DNA from: an uncultured beta proteobacterium
Lineage (GTDB): Bacteria; Pseudomonadota; Gammaproteobacteria; Burkholderiales; SG8-39
Direction: 5' to 3'
NCBI GenBank assembly: GCA_902826155.1
Contig: CADEDU010000020.1
Location: forward strand, 7,562-17,979
DNA: 10,418 nucleotides
In this document: positions 1 to 7,050 of the stretch, in pieces
Numbering within the stretch: position 1 is the stretch's first letter
Layout: every line of letters begins with the position of its first letter
Translations under genes and position numbers: made by a program
Notes under the pieces: model-generated
Database searches by the model: none
Told to the model about the DNA's origin: nothing
Seen by the model: the letters and a program-made list of their open reading frames with translations, nothing else

Positions 1-284
1 CCGACCCCCAGGATGGCCGCATCGCCATCGGCCGCGACTTTCGCGCGCATCGCGGGATCGTCGACCCAGCTCTCGCGCGGTTTGATGATCGGCGTCTTCA
101 CCGCGGGCAGGTTCTTGCCGAACCAGTCGCGCAACTGCTCCATGAAGACCTCGGAGTTGTCGAACAGGCAATCGACCAGATAGACCGTCTTGCCCTCCAG
201 GCTGCTCAGGCGCGACGCCAGCCGTTTGCCTTTGATCAACGGCGGGTAGCCGCGCGGGTCGAGCACGCTCAGTGGCTCACTCAT
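1..284 (-). CDS. UGSC-family (seleno)protein, N-terminal part (cut by window edge)
   Basis: The first 94 codons of a gene running off the left edge on the minus strand. The start is an ATG at 284-282, with a GGAG ribosome site at 294-291 and a 6-base spacer. The product begins MSEPLSVLDPRGYPP, continues with a GKTVYLVDCLFDNSEVF strand-turn segment and ends in ADGDAAILGVG. The LDPRG start, the GKTVYLVD strand and a final strand ending in GVG resemble what I recall of the UGSC family, whose Sec/Cys-Gly-Ser-Cys motif follows directly. That motif would lie just outside the window, so I cannot tell whether the first position is selenocysteine, cysteine or something else. The family is thought to be redox-active, but no reaction is firmly established to my knowledge. 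The neighbouring thioredoxin-reductase-like gene, upstream on the same strand, is a plausible reductant partner. The family call rests on remembered sequence pattern only. Confidence 0.62.
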   Translation of the reverse strand, partial: MSEPLSVLDPRGYPPLIKGKRLASRLSSLEGKTVYLVDCLFDNSEVFMEQLRDWFGKNLPAVKTPIIKPRESWVDDPAMRAKVAADGDAAILGV

Positions 285-320
285 GAAACGCTCCGATGGA
301 TGACGATTCGATTGCAGCAA

Positions 321-360
321 CGCAGGTTACCGGCGCCGCAGGAGCGCGGCAATGCCTGCG
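321..360 (-). other. Intergenic stem-loop between the flavoprotein and UGSC-family genes
   Basis: An interrupted inverted repeat starting immediately after the stop codon of the flavoprotein gene. The outer arms are CGCAGG (321-326) and CCTGCG (355-360), a perfect 6-base match. The inner arms are GCCGC (335-339) and GCGGC (346-350) around a 6-base loop. No run of T follows on the minus strand, so it is not a canonical intrinsic terminator. It could adjust the output or stability of the downstream UGSC-family message relative to the upstream genes. GC-rich DNA yields such arms by chance fairly often, so the function is speculative. Confidence 0.35.
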
Positions 361-1272
361 TTACAGCAGGTAGCGATGGGCAGCGAATGCAGCGGTGGCA
401 CCGTCGCCTGCGGCGGTGATCGCCTGCCCTGCCGACTCGACGCGCACATCACCGGCGGCGAACAACCCTGCCCGCGTCGTGCGCATCGACGCGTCGGTGG
501 GGATGCGGCCGGTTGCATCCAGTGCCAGCAACCCTTCGACCAGTGACGTGTTGGGAACCAGCCCGGTGTAGACGAATACCGCATCGGCAGCGAGTGTTTC
601 GCTCTGGCCCGAACCTGCATCGCGAATTCGCGCGCCGGTCACGGCAGCGTCTCCAAGCACTTCTTCGAGCGTGCTTTGCGGGCGAAACTGAATCGTCGCA
701 ACCTCGGCGATGCGATCGCGATAGACGCTTTGCGCAGCCGAGGCCACGCCCTGCTCCAACACCACGATGCTGCGCGCGAACTCGGCGAGTACCAGCGCCT
801 CTTGCATGCCGGAGTCGCCCGCGCCCACCACGATCACCGCCTTGCCGCGCAATAGCGGCCCGTCGCAACTGGCGCAGTGACTCACGCCCTTGCCGGCGAA
901 ACGTTCTTCGCCCGGCACGTTGAGCGTGCGCGGGGTCGAACCGGTGGCGATGATGACCGCGCGCGCTTCGATCGGCCCGTCTGTGCATTCCAGCCGCCAG
1001 CTTCCCTCGCCTGGCTGCAATGCGGTGACTTCGCCCATCTCGACCGTTGCGCCCGCGGCGACCGCCTGCTCCTGAATGCCGGGCCCGAGGTCGTAGCCGG
1101 CCACGCCTTCGGGGAAGCCGGGAAAGTCCTCGATGCGATTGATCGTCGCCAGCTGTCCGCCGGCAATCGGATGCACCAGCACGAGGGTCGAACGGCCCAG
1201 GCGCGCAGCGAACAGCGCGGCGGTCAACCCTGCAACGCCGCCGCCGATGATCGCGATGTCGAACGTTCGCAT
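361..1272 (-). CDS. Thioredoxin-reductase-like NAD(P)/FAD-dependent oxidoreductase
   Basis: A 303-residue flavoprotein, close to the 321 residues of E. coli TrxB. It has an N-terminal FAD Rossmann motif (GGGVAG, residues 10-15), the redox-active disulfide CASCDG (Cys133, Cys136), a second dinucleotide motif GAGDSG (150-155) and a C-terminal FAD motif GLFAAGDV with QAITAAGDG. By family, it should pass electrons from a pyridine nucleotide through FAD and the CxxC pair to a cytosolic disulfide partner. Two TrxB landmarks are changed. The HRRxxxR segment that grips the NADPH 2'-phosphate is replaced by LEQGVASAAQ (172-181), and the tyrosine and arginine of the YRQ loop are lost (SAGQ). Cofactor choice may therefore differ, with NADH or another donor possible. 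The ATG at 1272-1270 lies 25 bases after the kinase stop; the ribosome site is weak. The downstream UGSC-family gene is the obvious partner candidate. It is a TrxB-family protein but not safely the housekeeping thioredoxin reductase. Confidence 0.9.
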   Translation of the reverse strand: MRTFDIAIIGGGVAGLTAALFAARLGRSTLVLVHPIAGGQLATINRIEDFPGFPEGVAGYDLGPGIQEQAVAAGATVEMGEVTALQPGEGSWRLECTDGPIEARAVIIATGSTPRTLNVPGEERFAGKGVSHCASCDGPLLRGKAVIVVGAGDSGMQEALVLAEFARSIVVLEQGVASAAQSVYRDRIAEVATIQFRPQSTLEEVLGDAAVTGARIRDAGSGQSETLAADAVFVYTGLVPNTSLVEGLLALDATGRIPTDASMRTTRAGLFAAGDVRVESAGQAITAAGDGATAAFAAHRYLL

Positions 1273-1297
1273 GGGAGTGGCTCAGGTCCGCAACGGC

Positions 1298-3199
1298 TTA
1301 CACCGCCGTGACCGCGCTTTGCGTCCAACGGTCGAGCGCCGCATCGAGCTGGTGCGGCTTGACCGGCTTGCCGAGATGATCGTCCATGCCGGCAGCAAAG
1401 CACTTTTCGCGATCTTCGACGAGCGCGCCGGCGGTGAGCGCGACGATCGGCGTGCGTGCCGCGCGAGCGCTCGCTTCGCGTGCACGAATCCTGCGCGTGG
1501 CTTCGTAGCCGTCGACGTTGGGCATGTGGCAGTCCATGAAGATCAGATCGTAGCGCTGCCGCGATACGGATTCGAGCGCCTCGACCCCATCGGCCGCCAC
1601 GTCGACGCGGCAGCCGAGCTTCTGCAACATCTGCTGGACGACGATCTGATTGATGCGATTGTCTTCAGCCACCAGGACGCGCGCGCTGTAGCGGCGGCGT
1701 CCGCGCGGTTGCTGCTCGATGGTGCTGGCTGCAACCACCGCCGATTTTTCGAGCATCACCTGGAACCAGAACGTCGACCCCCTTCCCTGCTCGCTTTCGA
1801 CCCCGACCGTCCCGCCCATCAGCTTGACCAGTTCCTGCACGATCGACAGACCCAGACCGCTGCCGCCGAACCGGCGCGTCGTCGACTCGTCGGCCTGCGC
1901 GAACCGCTCGAAAATGCGTTCGCGCGCCTCGGGCGCGATGCCGATACCGGTGTCGCGCACCTCGAAGCGGATGTGTGCGCGCCCGACCAGATCGTCCAGC
2001 ACAGCCACGTTCACGTCGATCGAGCCGCGTTCGGTGAATTTGACCGCGTTGCCCACCAGATTGCTGAGCACCTGCCGCAGCCGCACCGGATCGCCGAGTA
2101 CGCGGCGCGGCAGCTCGGGCGCGCAATGCAGCGTGAGATGCAGGCCGCGATTCTCGGCGCTCGCACGCATCAACGTCACCGTCTCGCCGATGGTTCCACG
2201 CAGGTCGAACTCGGTGCGCTCGAGCGTCATCTTGCCGGCCTCGATGCGCGACAGGTCGAGCACGTCGTTCAGGATCGCGAGCAGCGCGTCGCTCGAGTAG
2301 TGCGCCGCGTCGGCGTACTCGCGCTGCTGCGCTGTGAGCGTGGTATCGCGCAGCAGCTCGATCATGCCGAGGATGCCGTTCATCGGCGTGCGGATCTCGT
2401 GACTCATCGTCGCCAGAAAACGCGACTTGGCCTGATTGGCGCTCTCGGCCTGCAGCCGGGCGGCCTCCAACTCGCTTGCCTGCGACTGCAACTCCTTGGT
2501 CTTCTGATCGAGCGCAACAGCCAGATTGCGCGCCTGCCGCACGGCCTGGCTCGACCGATGACGCAGGAACTCGACCACGAAACCGGTACACGCGATGTAC
2601 GCGCCGGTCAGGTAGATCGCGACAAACACGGCAAGGCGATCGTCCCAGCCGAACGCGCTCGCACCGAGCATCGCGATCAAGCCGCCGTAAGCCAGATACG
2701 CCAGCGCCACGATGTGGTTGAAGTAGAACGCGCGCCGGAAGCCGAACCCGACCTGATCGCCGACGCGTGCCAGCAGGAAGAACGCGAGCAGCATCTGGCT
2801 GCCCTCGACGTGGTGCAGCGTGAACAGCCACACGATCACGTCGGTGTGCAGGAAGAACAGCGTGAGATCGAACCGTCCGGTGCGCCCGTAGAAGCGGCGC
2901 AGCGCCGCCCAGCTGAGCAGACAGTAGCTGGCGTTCAACGCGGCCAGCGCGAGCAGGTCGCGCACCGGAATGCCTGCCGGCACGAGCAGGTCGTGCGTGA
3001 GCGCCACACCGGTGAGCAACGCAAACCCCACCACGCGCAGCAGCGGGATCTGGATCGCATTGACGCGGTACTCGCGCGCGAGCTTGCCGCGGCGTGCCGC
3101 CTCCGCGTCGAGCGTGAAGCCGATGTGAGGCTCGACGCTGCGTTTGCCGCGCTCGGTGTTGCCAGGCTTCGCCGGTGGACTCTCTTGTTGGTTCATCAC
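1298..3199 (-). CDS. Membrane hybrid sensor histidine kinase with receiver domain
   Basis: A 633-residue hybrid kinase. Residues about 50-210 hold five or six hydrophobic segments with short loops and no large periplasmic domain. A coiled-coil-like stretch (about 215-258) leads to the HisKA domain with [11 protein letters not shown] (phospho-acceptor His267). The ATPase domain shows the N box (GNAVKFTE, 383-390), G1 (DTGIGIA, 416-422) and G2 (GGSGLGLS, 445-452). A C-terminal receiver (about 506-625) has the acidic pair in AEDN, phospho-acceptor Asp556 (FMDCHMP), Thr589 and Lys611 (GKPV). No HPt domain follows, so an external phosphotransfer partner or direct signalling is likely. The build recalls the DSF sensor RpfC without its HPt, but the signal here is unknown. 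The first codon is GTG at 3199 and an ATG follows directly at 3196; neither has a strong ribosome site. It starts 19 bases after the monooxygenase stop, so it is probably co-transcribed. No dedicated response regulator is in view. Confidence 0.93.
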   Translation of the reverse strand: MMNQQESPPAKPGNTERGKRSVEPHIGFTLDAEAARRGKLAREYRVNAIQIPLLRVVGFALLTGVALTHDLLVPAGIPVRDLLALAALNASYCLLSWAALRRFYGRTGRFDLTLFFLHTDVIVWLFTLHHVEGSQMLLAFFLLARVGDQVGFGFRRAFYFNHIVALAYLAYGGLIAMLGASAFGWDDRLAVFVAIYLTGAYIACTGFVVEFLRHRSSQAVRQARNLAVALDQKTKELQSQASELEAARLQAESANQAKSRFLATMSHEIRTPMNGILGMIELLRDTTLTAQQREYADAAHYSSDALLAILNDVLDLSRIEAGKMTLERTEFDLRGTIGETVTLMRASAENRGLHLTLHCAPELPRRVLGDPVRLRQVLSNLVGNAVKFTERGSIDVNVAVLDDLVGRAHIRFEVRDTGIGIAPEARERIFERFAQADESTTRRFGGSGLGLSIVQELVKLMGGTVGVESEQGRGSTFWFQVMLEKSAVVAASTIEQQPRGRRRYSARVLVAEDNRINQIVVQQMLQKLGCRVDVAADGVEALESVSRQRYDLIFMDCHMPNVDGYEATRRIRAREASARAARTPIVALTAGALVEDREKCFAAGMDDHLGKPVKPHQLDAALDRWTQSAVTAV

Positions 3200-3218
3200 A
3201 ATTCGGGCGCCACGCGGA

Positions 3219-4742
3219 TCATTGCCCGGCAGATCGCCACGTGGGATCCACCCAACCGGCCAGGTCGTAGTCGCCCATGCAGCGCTCGGCCAGTTGCACG
3301 CACGTGTCCAGAATACCGCGCTGCCGGGCGAAGTTCACCGCATCGAGCCGCATCTGTTCGTTATTGCCGGAATAGTTGCGCTCGTAGATCTCGTGCCGGC
3401 CGCCGAACTCGGTGCCGATCGCATCCCAGATGAGCTTGAACAGCTTGATGCGCTGCTCGGCCGAACTCGACGACCCGCGGTAGTACTGATCGAGCAGCGG
3501 ACGCAGCATCGGGTTCTGCAAGTCCTTGTAGCTCGACGGTGTGACGATCGGCGCGCCGCCGAGATAGGTCTCGAAGATCTCCTTCACCCGCGGCCAGGCC
3601 ATGGTCGAGAACAGCCGCACCGTGGAGGCGTATTCGAGCTTGGGCATCACCGAGTCGCCCGGCCCGGGCTGCGGATCGAGCGCCATGGCCGCGCTCATCG
3701 CCCAGGTGAGATTGCGCCAGGCGATCAGCTCGCCGAGTGCCGCTTGCGTACCGCGGAACTGGTCCGTGCCGTTGGCCGCCAGCCCCTTGGCGAGCAGACC
3801 GCACATCAGATCGAGCTTCACACCCAGGCGCGTGCCGCCCTGCAGGTTGTAGCGATTCATGAAGCCCGAGGCGGCGTAGATGCGCCTGGCCTTCTCGACA
3901 TCGCGGTAGACCAGTACGTTCTCCCATGCGATGAACGCGTTGTCGAAAATGATCACCGCGTCGTTCTCATCGAAGCGGCTCGACAGCGGATAGTCGAACG
4001 GGCTGTGTGCCGCCTGCTCGTACGAGGGCCGGCAGATCAGCTTGCAACCGGGCGTGTCCATCGGTGCGATGAACACCAGCGCGAAATCCTCCGCCTTGCC
4101 TTGCTCCAATTGCGCCGCGCTGTTCTGCGCGACGAACGTGGCGTGCGTGAGCGCCGATCCGGTAGCGAGCATCTTGGCGCCGCTCACGATGATGCCGGCG
4201 TCGGTTTCCTTGACCACGTGCACGAACACGTCGCCCACTTCATGCACCGGCTTGTGCCGGTCGACCGGCGGATTGACCAGCACGTGATTGAGGAACAACC
4301 CGCGCGTGGCGTAGCGTTTGTACCAGGCCAGCGCGTTGTCGCTGAACGGCGCGTAGAACTCCGGATTGGCCCCGAGCGTGGCCATGAACGCCGCCTTGTA
4401 GTCGGGGGTGCGACCCATGAAGCCGTACGACAGGCGCGCCCACGCGGCGATCGCGTCACGTGCGGCGAGCAGTTCCTGCGCGGAGTAGCTGGCGGTGAAG
4501 AACCGATGGGTGCGGATGCCGTGCCGATCGACCATCGTCAGGGCGTCGCGCTGGGCCGGATCGTGCAGCGAGTCGTATAACCGCGCGATCGAGCGGGCGG
4601 CGTTGCGCGCGCTGGGGTGCGCGGTGATGTCGGCGATGCGCTCGCCGTAGATGTAGACCTCGCGCGCGTCGCGCAGGCTGTCGAGGTACTGCGCGCCGGT
4701 CATCAAGGCGTCGGTGGACGCCGCGCTGCCCGAAGCCGTCAC
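3219..4742 (-). CDS. HpaB-type 4-hydroxyphenylacetate 3-monooxygenase oxygenase component (FADH2-dependent phenol hydroxylase)
   Basis: A 507-residue protein, near the 520 residues of E. coli HpaB, and alike along its whole length: [82 protein letters not shown] and NYSGNNEQ. Arg111, Tyr115 and His153 sit where HpaB Arg113, Tyr117 and His155 hold the phenolic substrate, favouring ortho-hydroxylation of a phenol. These enzymes use FADH2 delivered by a separate reductase (HpaC). No such reductase is in the window. The exact substrate is unproven: hydroxyphenylacetate, a chloro- or nitrophenol, or another phenol. The GTG start at 4742 overlaps the hydrolase stop as GTGA, which suggests translational coupling. 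The alternative ATG at codon 14 has no ribosome site and would trim the N-terminus relative to E. coli HpaB. The clustered cysteines expected in the related 4-hydroxybutyryl-CoA dehydratases are absent. Confidence 0.92.
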   Translation of the reverse strand: MTASGSAASTDALMTGAQYLDSLRDAREVYIYGERIADITAHPSARNAARSIARLYDSLHDPAQRDALTMVDRHGIRTHRFFTASYSAQELLAARDAIAAWARLSYGFMGRTPDYKAAFMATLGANPEFYAPFSDNALAWYKRYATRGLFLNHVLVNPPVDRHKPVHEVGDVFVHVVKETDAGIIVSGAKMLATGSALTHATFVAQNSAAQLEQGKAEDFALVFIAPMDTPGCKLICRPSYEQAAHSPFDYPLSSRFDENDAVIIFDNAFIAWENVLVYRDVEKARRIYAASGFMNRYNLQGGTRLGVKLDLMCGLLAKGLAANGTDQFRGTQAALGELIAWRNLTWAMSAAMALDPQPGPGDSVMPKLEYASTVRLFSTMAWPRVKEIFETYLGGAPIVTPSSYKDLQNPMLRPLLDQYYRGSSSSAEQRIKLFKLIWDAIGTEFGGRHEIYERNYSGNNEQMRLDAVNFARQRGILDTCVQLAERCMGDYDLAGWVDPTWRSAGQ

Positions 4743-5542
4743 GCTGGCTGGCCCCGATGTCGCGCGAGGAAATCGAGCACCGTCGCGTTGAACGCGGCCG
4801 GTTTCTCGATGTTGGGCAGATGCGCCGCATCCTCGACGACGACCATCTCGGAGCCGGCGATGGCGTTGTGCAGCACGCGCGCGGCCGAAACTGGCGTGCC
4901 CGGATCCTGCTCGCCGACGACGATCAGCGTGGGAACCTTGATCGATGCCAGCAGCGCAGTGTGGTCCATTTTCTTGATCGCGTGCGCGCTACCCACCAGC
5001 CCGTCGACGGCGGTGCGCGCGATCATCGTGCCCATCTTCTCCAGCATCTGCGGATTGGCGGCGCGAAAGCCCGGCGTCAACCAGCGCTCGGTCATCGGCT
5101 TGATGAAGGCGCTCGTGCCCTTGGCCTGCGCCAGCGCGATGCGATCGTCCCACACCGACTCGGGCGGCAGATGACAGGCGGTGTCGCACAGACTCACCGA
5201 GTACAGGCGCTCGCCGTGCTGCGCGGCGAGGCGCTGCGCGATCATCCCGCCCTTGGACAGGCCGAGAAAATGACAACGACGAATGCCGAGCGCATCGAGT
5301 AGACCAACCACGTCGGCCACCAGCAATTCCATCGTGTACGGACCAGCAGTGGCTTCGGTGCCGCCGTGCCCGCGCGAGTCGTAGCGCAGCAGCCGGTATT
5401 CGCGCGAAAACGCGGCGGCCTGCAGGTCCCACATGCCGTAATCGGTGAGCAGCGAGTTGCTGAGCATCAGCACCGGGGCGCCGGCCGGCCCTTCCAGCCG
5501 GTAATTCATCTCGATGCCGTTGGCGCGAATGCGGCTGCTCAT
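4739..5542 (-). CDS. Alpha/beta hydrolase, 3-oxoadipate enol-lactonase-like
   Basis: A 267-residue alpha/beta-hydrolase, the usual size for PcaD-type enol-lactonases. The oxyanion-hole region is LSNSLLTDYGMW (27-38), very like the LSNSLGT segment of PcaD. The nucleophile elbow is GLSKGG (Ser96), the likely acid is Asp213 in GEQDPGTP, and the likely base is His241 in AAHLPNIEKP. The triad looks complete, and no signal peptide is seen, so it should act in the cytosol. Classical PcaD opens 3-oxoadipate enol-lactone in the protocatechuate branch, but no other pca gene is present. A lactone, ester or ring-cleavage product hydrolase is the safer reading. The start is the ATG at 5542-5540, preceded by AAAGGA 7 bases upstream. 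It is the first gene of the minus-strand run and overlaps the HpaB-like gene by 4 bases. A longer in-frame extension upstream is unlikely because it would cover the divergent promoter region and the MmgE/PrpD gene. Confidence 0.88.
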   Translation of the reverse strand: MSSRIRANGIEMNYRLEGPAGAPVLMLSNSLLTDYGMWDLQAAAFSREYRLLRYDSRGHGGTEATAGPYTMELLVADVVGLLDALGIRRCHFLGLSKGGMIAQRLAAQHGERLYSVSLCDTACHLPPESVWDDRIALAQAKGTSAFIKPMTERWLTPGFRAANPQMLEKMGTMIARTAVDGLVGSAHAIKKMDHTALLASIKVPTLIVVGEQDPGTPVSAARVLHNAIAGSEMVVVEDAAHLPNIEKPAAFNATVLDFLARHRGQPA

Positions 5543-5549
5543 GCAAGGT

Positions 5550-5555
5550 TCCTTT
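5550..5555 (-). promoter_or_regulatory. Ribosome binding site of the hydrolase gene
   Basis: AAAGGA on the minus strand, 7 bases before the ATG at 5542. It fixes this start against an in-frame reading that stays open up to 5824. Confidence 0.7.
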
Positions 5556-5624
5556 CGTTGGGAGTCGGCGGCGGACGTTCGGGGCAGCAGTGAAGGATAG
5601 CGAGCCGCACCGATCGTGGCTATG

Positions 5625-5639
5625 CTCGGTTCGACCGAG
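5625..5639. promoter_or_regulatory. Palindromic candidate operator with T-N11-A (LysR-type) form
   Basis: CTCGGT-TCG-ACCGAG is a perfect dyad with 6-base arms and a 3-base centre. T5626 and A5638 are separated by exactly 11 bases inside the dyad, the core form bound by many LysR-type regulators. It lies 16 bases before the MmgE/PrpD ATG and about 80 bases before the hydrolase start, and overlaps the end of a weak -10-like TATGCT. No regulator gene is in the window, so the binding protein is unknown. A structured 5' leader is the alternative. Confidence 0.35.
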
Positions 5640-5655
5640 GCGAACGACCCACACG

Positions 5656-7005
5656 ATGACAACCGAACCGACCCAAGCCCTGGCGACATTCGCCGCCCAT
5701 CTCGATCTGGCTGCGATTCCGCCGCGCACCGTCGCGTGTGCCAAGAACGTCGTTCTGGATGCGCTCGCCTGCGCGCTGGCAGGCCACCAGGGCGAGGAAA
5801 CGCCGCAGGTCGCAGCGTTCGCACGCGCGCTCGGACAGTCGAACGAATCCTCGATCATCGGCGGCGGGCATCTTTCGCTTGCCGGCGCGACCCTGCTCAA
5901 CGGCTTCCTGGTAACTGCGGTGACGATGTGCGATACGCATCGCGCCACGCTCACACACATCATGCCGGAGGTGCTGCCGGCGGCCCTTGCGATCGCCGAA
6001 CGCGATGCGCTGTCAGGGCGCGAACTGCTGGCCGCGATCATCGCCGGCTGCGAAGTCGCAACGCGTGTCGGCCTCGGGCTGGACTATCCGGTGTTCCGCA
6101 AGAAGGGTTGGCATGGCCCGGGCGTGCTTGGGCCGTTCGGCGCGGCAGCCACGGTTGGTCGATTGCTGCGATTCGACGACGAGACGATGGCCCGCGCGTT
6201 CGGGCTGGCGGGCAGTCAGGCCGCCGGCACATTCGCGGCCTGGGGCACGCCGACGGTCAAGTTCCATCAGTGCCGCGGCGGACTGTCCGGCCTGATGGCC
6301 GCGCTGCTCGCGCAACAGAAATTCGTGGCCACACGCGAATTCCTCACTGCGCGCGATGGCGGCCTGTACAACACCTACGCCGAAGGCGGTCGCATCGATC
6401 TTGCGCTCGGTGAATTGGGCAAACGCTGGGAACTCGAACAACTCGCGCTGCGGCCGTGGCCGGCGGCAACGAACATCCAGGGCGCGGTGACCGCGGTGTT
6501 CGATCTGCTGGAGCAGCACACGATCGCGCCCGCGAAGATCGATCGCGTGCAGCTCACGGTGAGCAAGATCACCTTCGACATGCACGGCGGCTTCGCCACC
6601 TACAAAGGCAAGTTCGAGGCGCTGCTGTCGGCGCACTATGCGGTAGCCGCCGCGCTGCACGATCGGGCGCTCACGCTCGCGCAATACGAGCCCGCGCGCT
6701 ACGACGATCCCACGCTCAAGGCGTTCGCAGGCACGCACGTCAAGATCGACATGAACGCGCAGTTCACTTCGCAGGAAACCATCGCCAACATCGTGCTACG
6801 CGACGGCAGCACGCTCACCACGCACTGCAAGCAGCCGCGCGGTGCGCCGGAGAATCCCCTCACTAACGCACAACTGGACGACAAGTTCCGCACTTACGCA
6901 GGGGCGCGGCTGCCCGGCTCGCGCATTTCGGCCCTGATCGACATGGTGCGGCACCTGGAAGAGCTGCCCAACGCGCGCACGCTGATCGATGCGCTGCGGA
7001 CCTGA
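5656..7005 (+). CDS. MmgE/PrpD-family protein
   Basis: A 449-residue protein matching the MmgE/PrpD family end to end: an N-terminal helical half (LATFAAHL, AKNVVLDALACALAG), the GWHGPGVLGPFGAAATVGRLL segment (151-171), GSQAAGTFAAWGTPTVKFHQ (186-205) and a C-terminal domain with KGKFEALLSAHYAVAAAL (317-334). Members include 2-methylcitrate dehydratase, cis-aconitate decarboxylase and an iminodisuccinate epimerase, all acting on polycarboxylates. His101, His153 and Lys202 appear to match family active-site positions, but the usual aspartate-rich DFDDTH segment reads TMCDTH (90-95), so the substrate may differ. No prpB, prpC or acnD neighbour is present, which argues against the methylcitrate cycle. 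The ATG at 5656 is preferred over a GTG at 5590 because homology begins with TTEPTQALATFA and the extra residues overlap the dyad. Its ribosome site is weak. It is a single gene, divergent from the hydrolase run and convergent with the ligase. Confidence 0.88.
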   Translation: MTTEPTQALATFAAHLDLAAIPPRTVACAKNVVLDALACALAGHQGEETPQVAAFARALGQSNESSIIGGGHLSLAGATLLNGFLVTAVTMCDTHRATLTHIMPEVLPAALAIAERDALSGRELLAAIIAGCEVATRVGLGLDYPVFRKKGWHGPGVLGPFGAAATVGRLLRFDDETMARAFGLAGSQAAGTFAAWGTPTVKFHQCRGGLSGLMAALLAQQKFVATREFLTARDGGLYNTYAEGGRIDLALGELGKRWELEQLALRPWPAATNIQGAVTAVFDLLEQHTIAPAKIDRVQLTVSKITFDMHGGFATYKGKFEALLSAHYAVAAALHDRALTLAQYEPARYDDPTLKAFAGTHVKIDMNAQFTSQETIANIVLRDGSTLTTHCKQPRGAPENPLTNAQLDDKFRTYAGARLPGSRISALIDMVRHLEELPNARTLIDALRT

Positions 7006-7050
7006 TCGCGACGTGGGTCATCGTTCCCGGGTGTAGCAACCAAAGATCGG
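7006..7050. other. Convergent intergenic spacer
   Basis: 45 bases between the stop codons of the MmgE/PrpD and ligase genes. I see no strong hairpin followed by a T run on either strand, so termination here, if any, is not by an obvious intrinsic terminator. Confidence 0.5.

Larger units (their letters stand above)
5543..5655. promoter_or_regulatory. Divergent intergenic region (hydrolase operon / MmgE-PrpD gene)
   Basis: The 113 bases between two divergent genes should carry both promoters. No convincing -35/-10 pair is visible: TATGCT (5621-5626) on the plus strand and TATCCT within 5594-5599 on the minus strand are only partial -10 matches without a good -35. The clear structural element is the dyad at 5625-5639, listed separately. 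Shared control of the two directions is plausible. Confidence 0.45.

Noticed and set aside
1133..3433. A 766-codon open frame on the plus strand opposite the kinase and flavoprotein genes
   Set aside because: Its product is low-complexity, rich in Arg, Ala and His, and has no recognisable domain. The minus strand here encodes two clear protein families. Long antisense frames are expected in GC-rich DNA.
3144..4580. A 478-codon open frame on the plus strand opposite the HpaB-like gene
   Set aside because: It mirrors a gene with end-to-end HpaB similarity and shows no motif of its own.
3219..4742. Reading the HpaB-like protein as a 4-hydroxybutyryl-CoA dehydratase
   Set aside because: The cysteine and histidine iron-sulfur ligands of that branch are not seen, while the HpaB substrate-binding Arg, Tyr and His are in place.
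5590..5655. GTG start giving a 22-residue extension of the MmgE/PrpD protein
   Set aside because: Family similarity begins right after the ATG at 5656, and the extra residues are encoded across the dyad and presumed promoter region.
5543..5824. In-frame N-terminal extension of the hydrolase
   Set aside because: The extension lacks similarity to the family and would overlap the divergent MmgE/PrpD gene. A good ribosome site supports the start at 5542.
7006..7050. A bidirectional terminator between convergent genes
   Set aside because: No hairpin with strong arms and a T run could be found on either strand.
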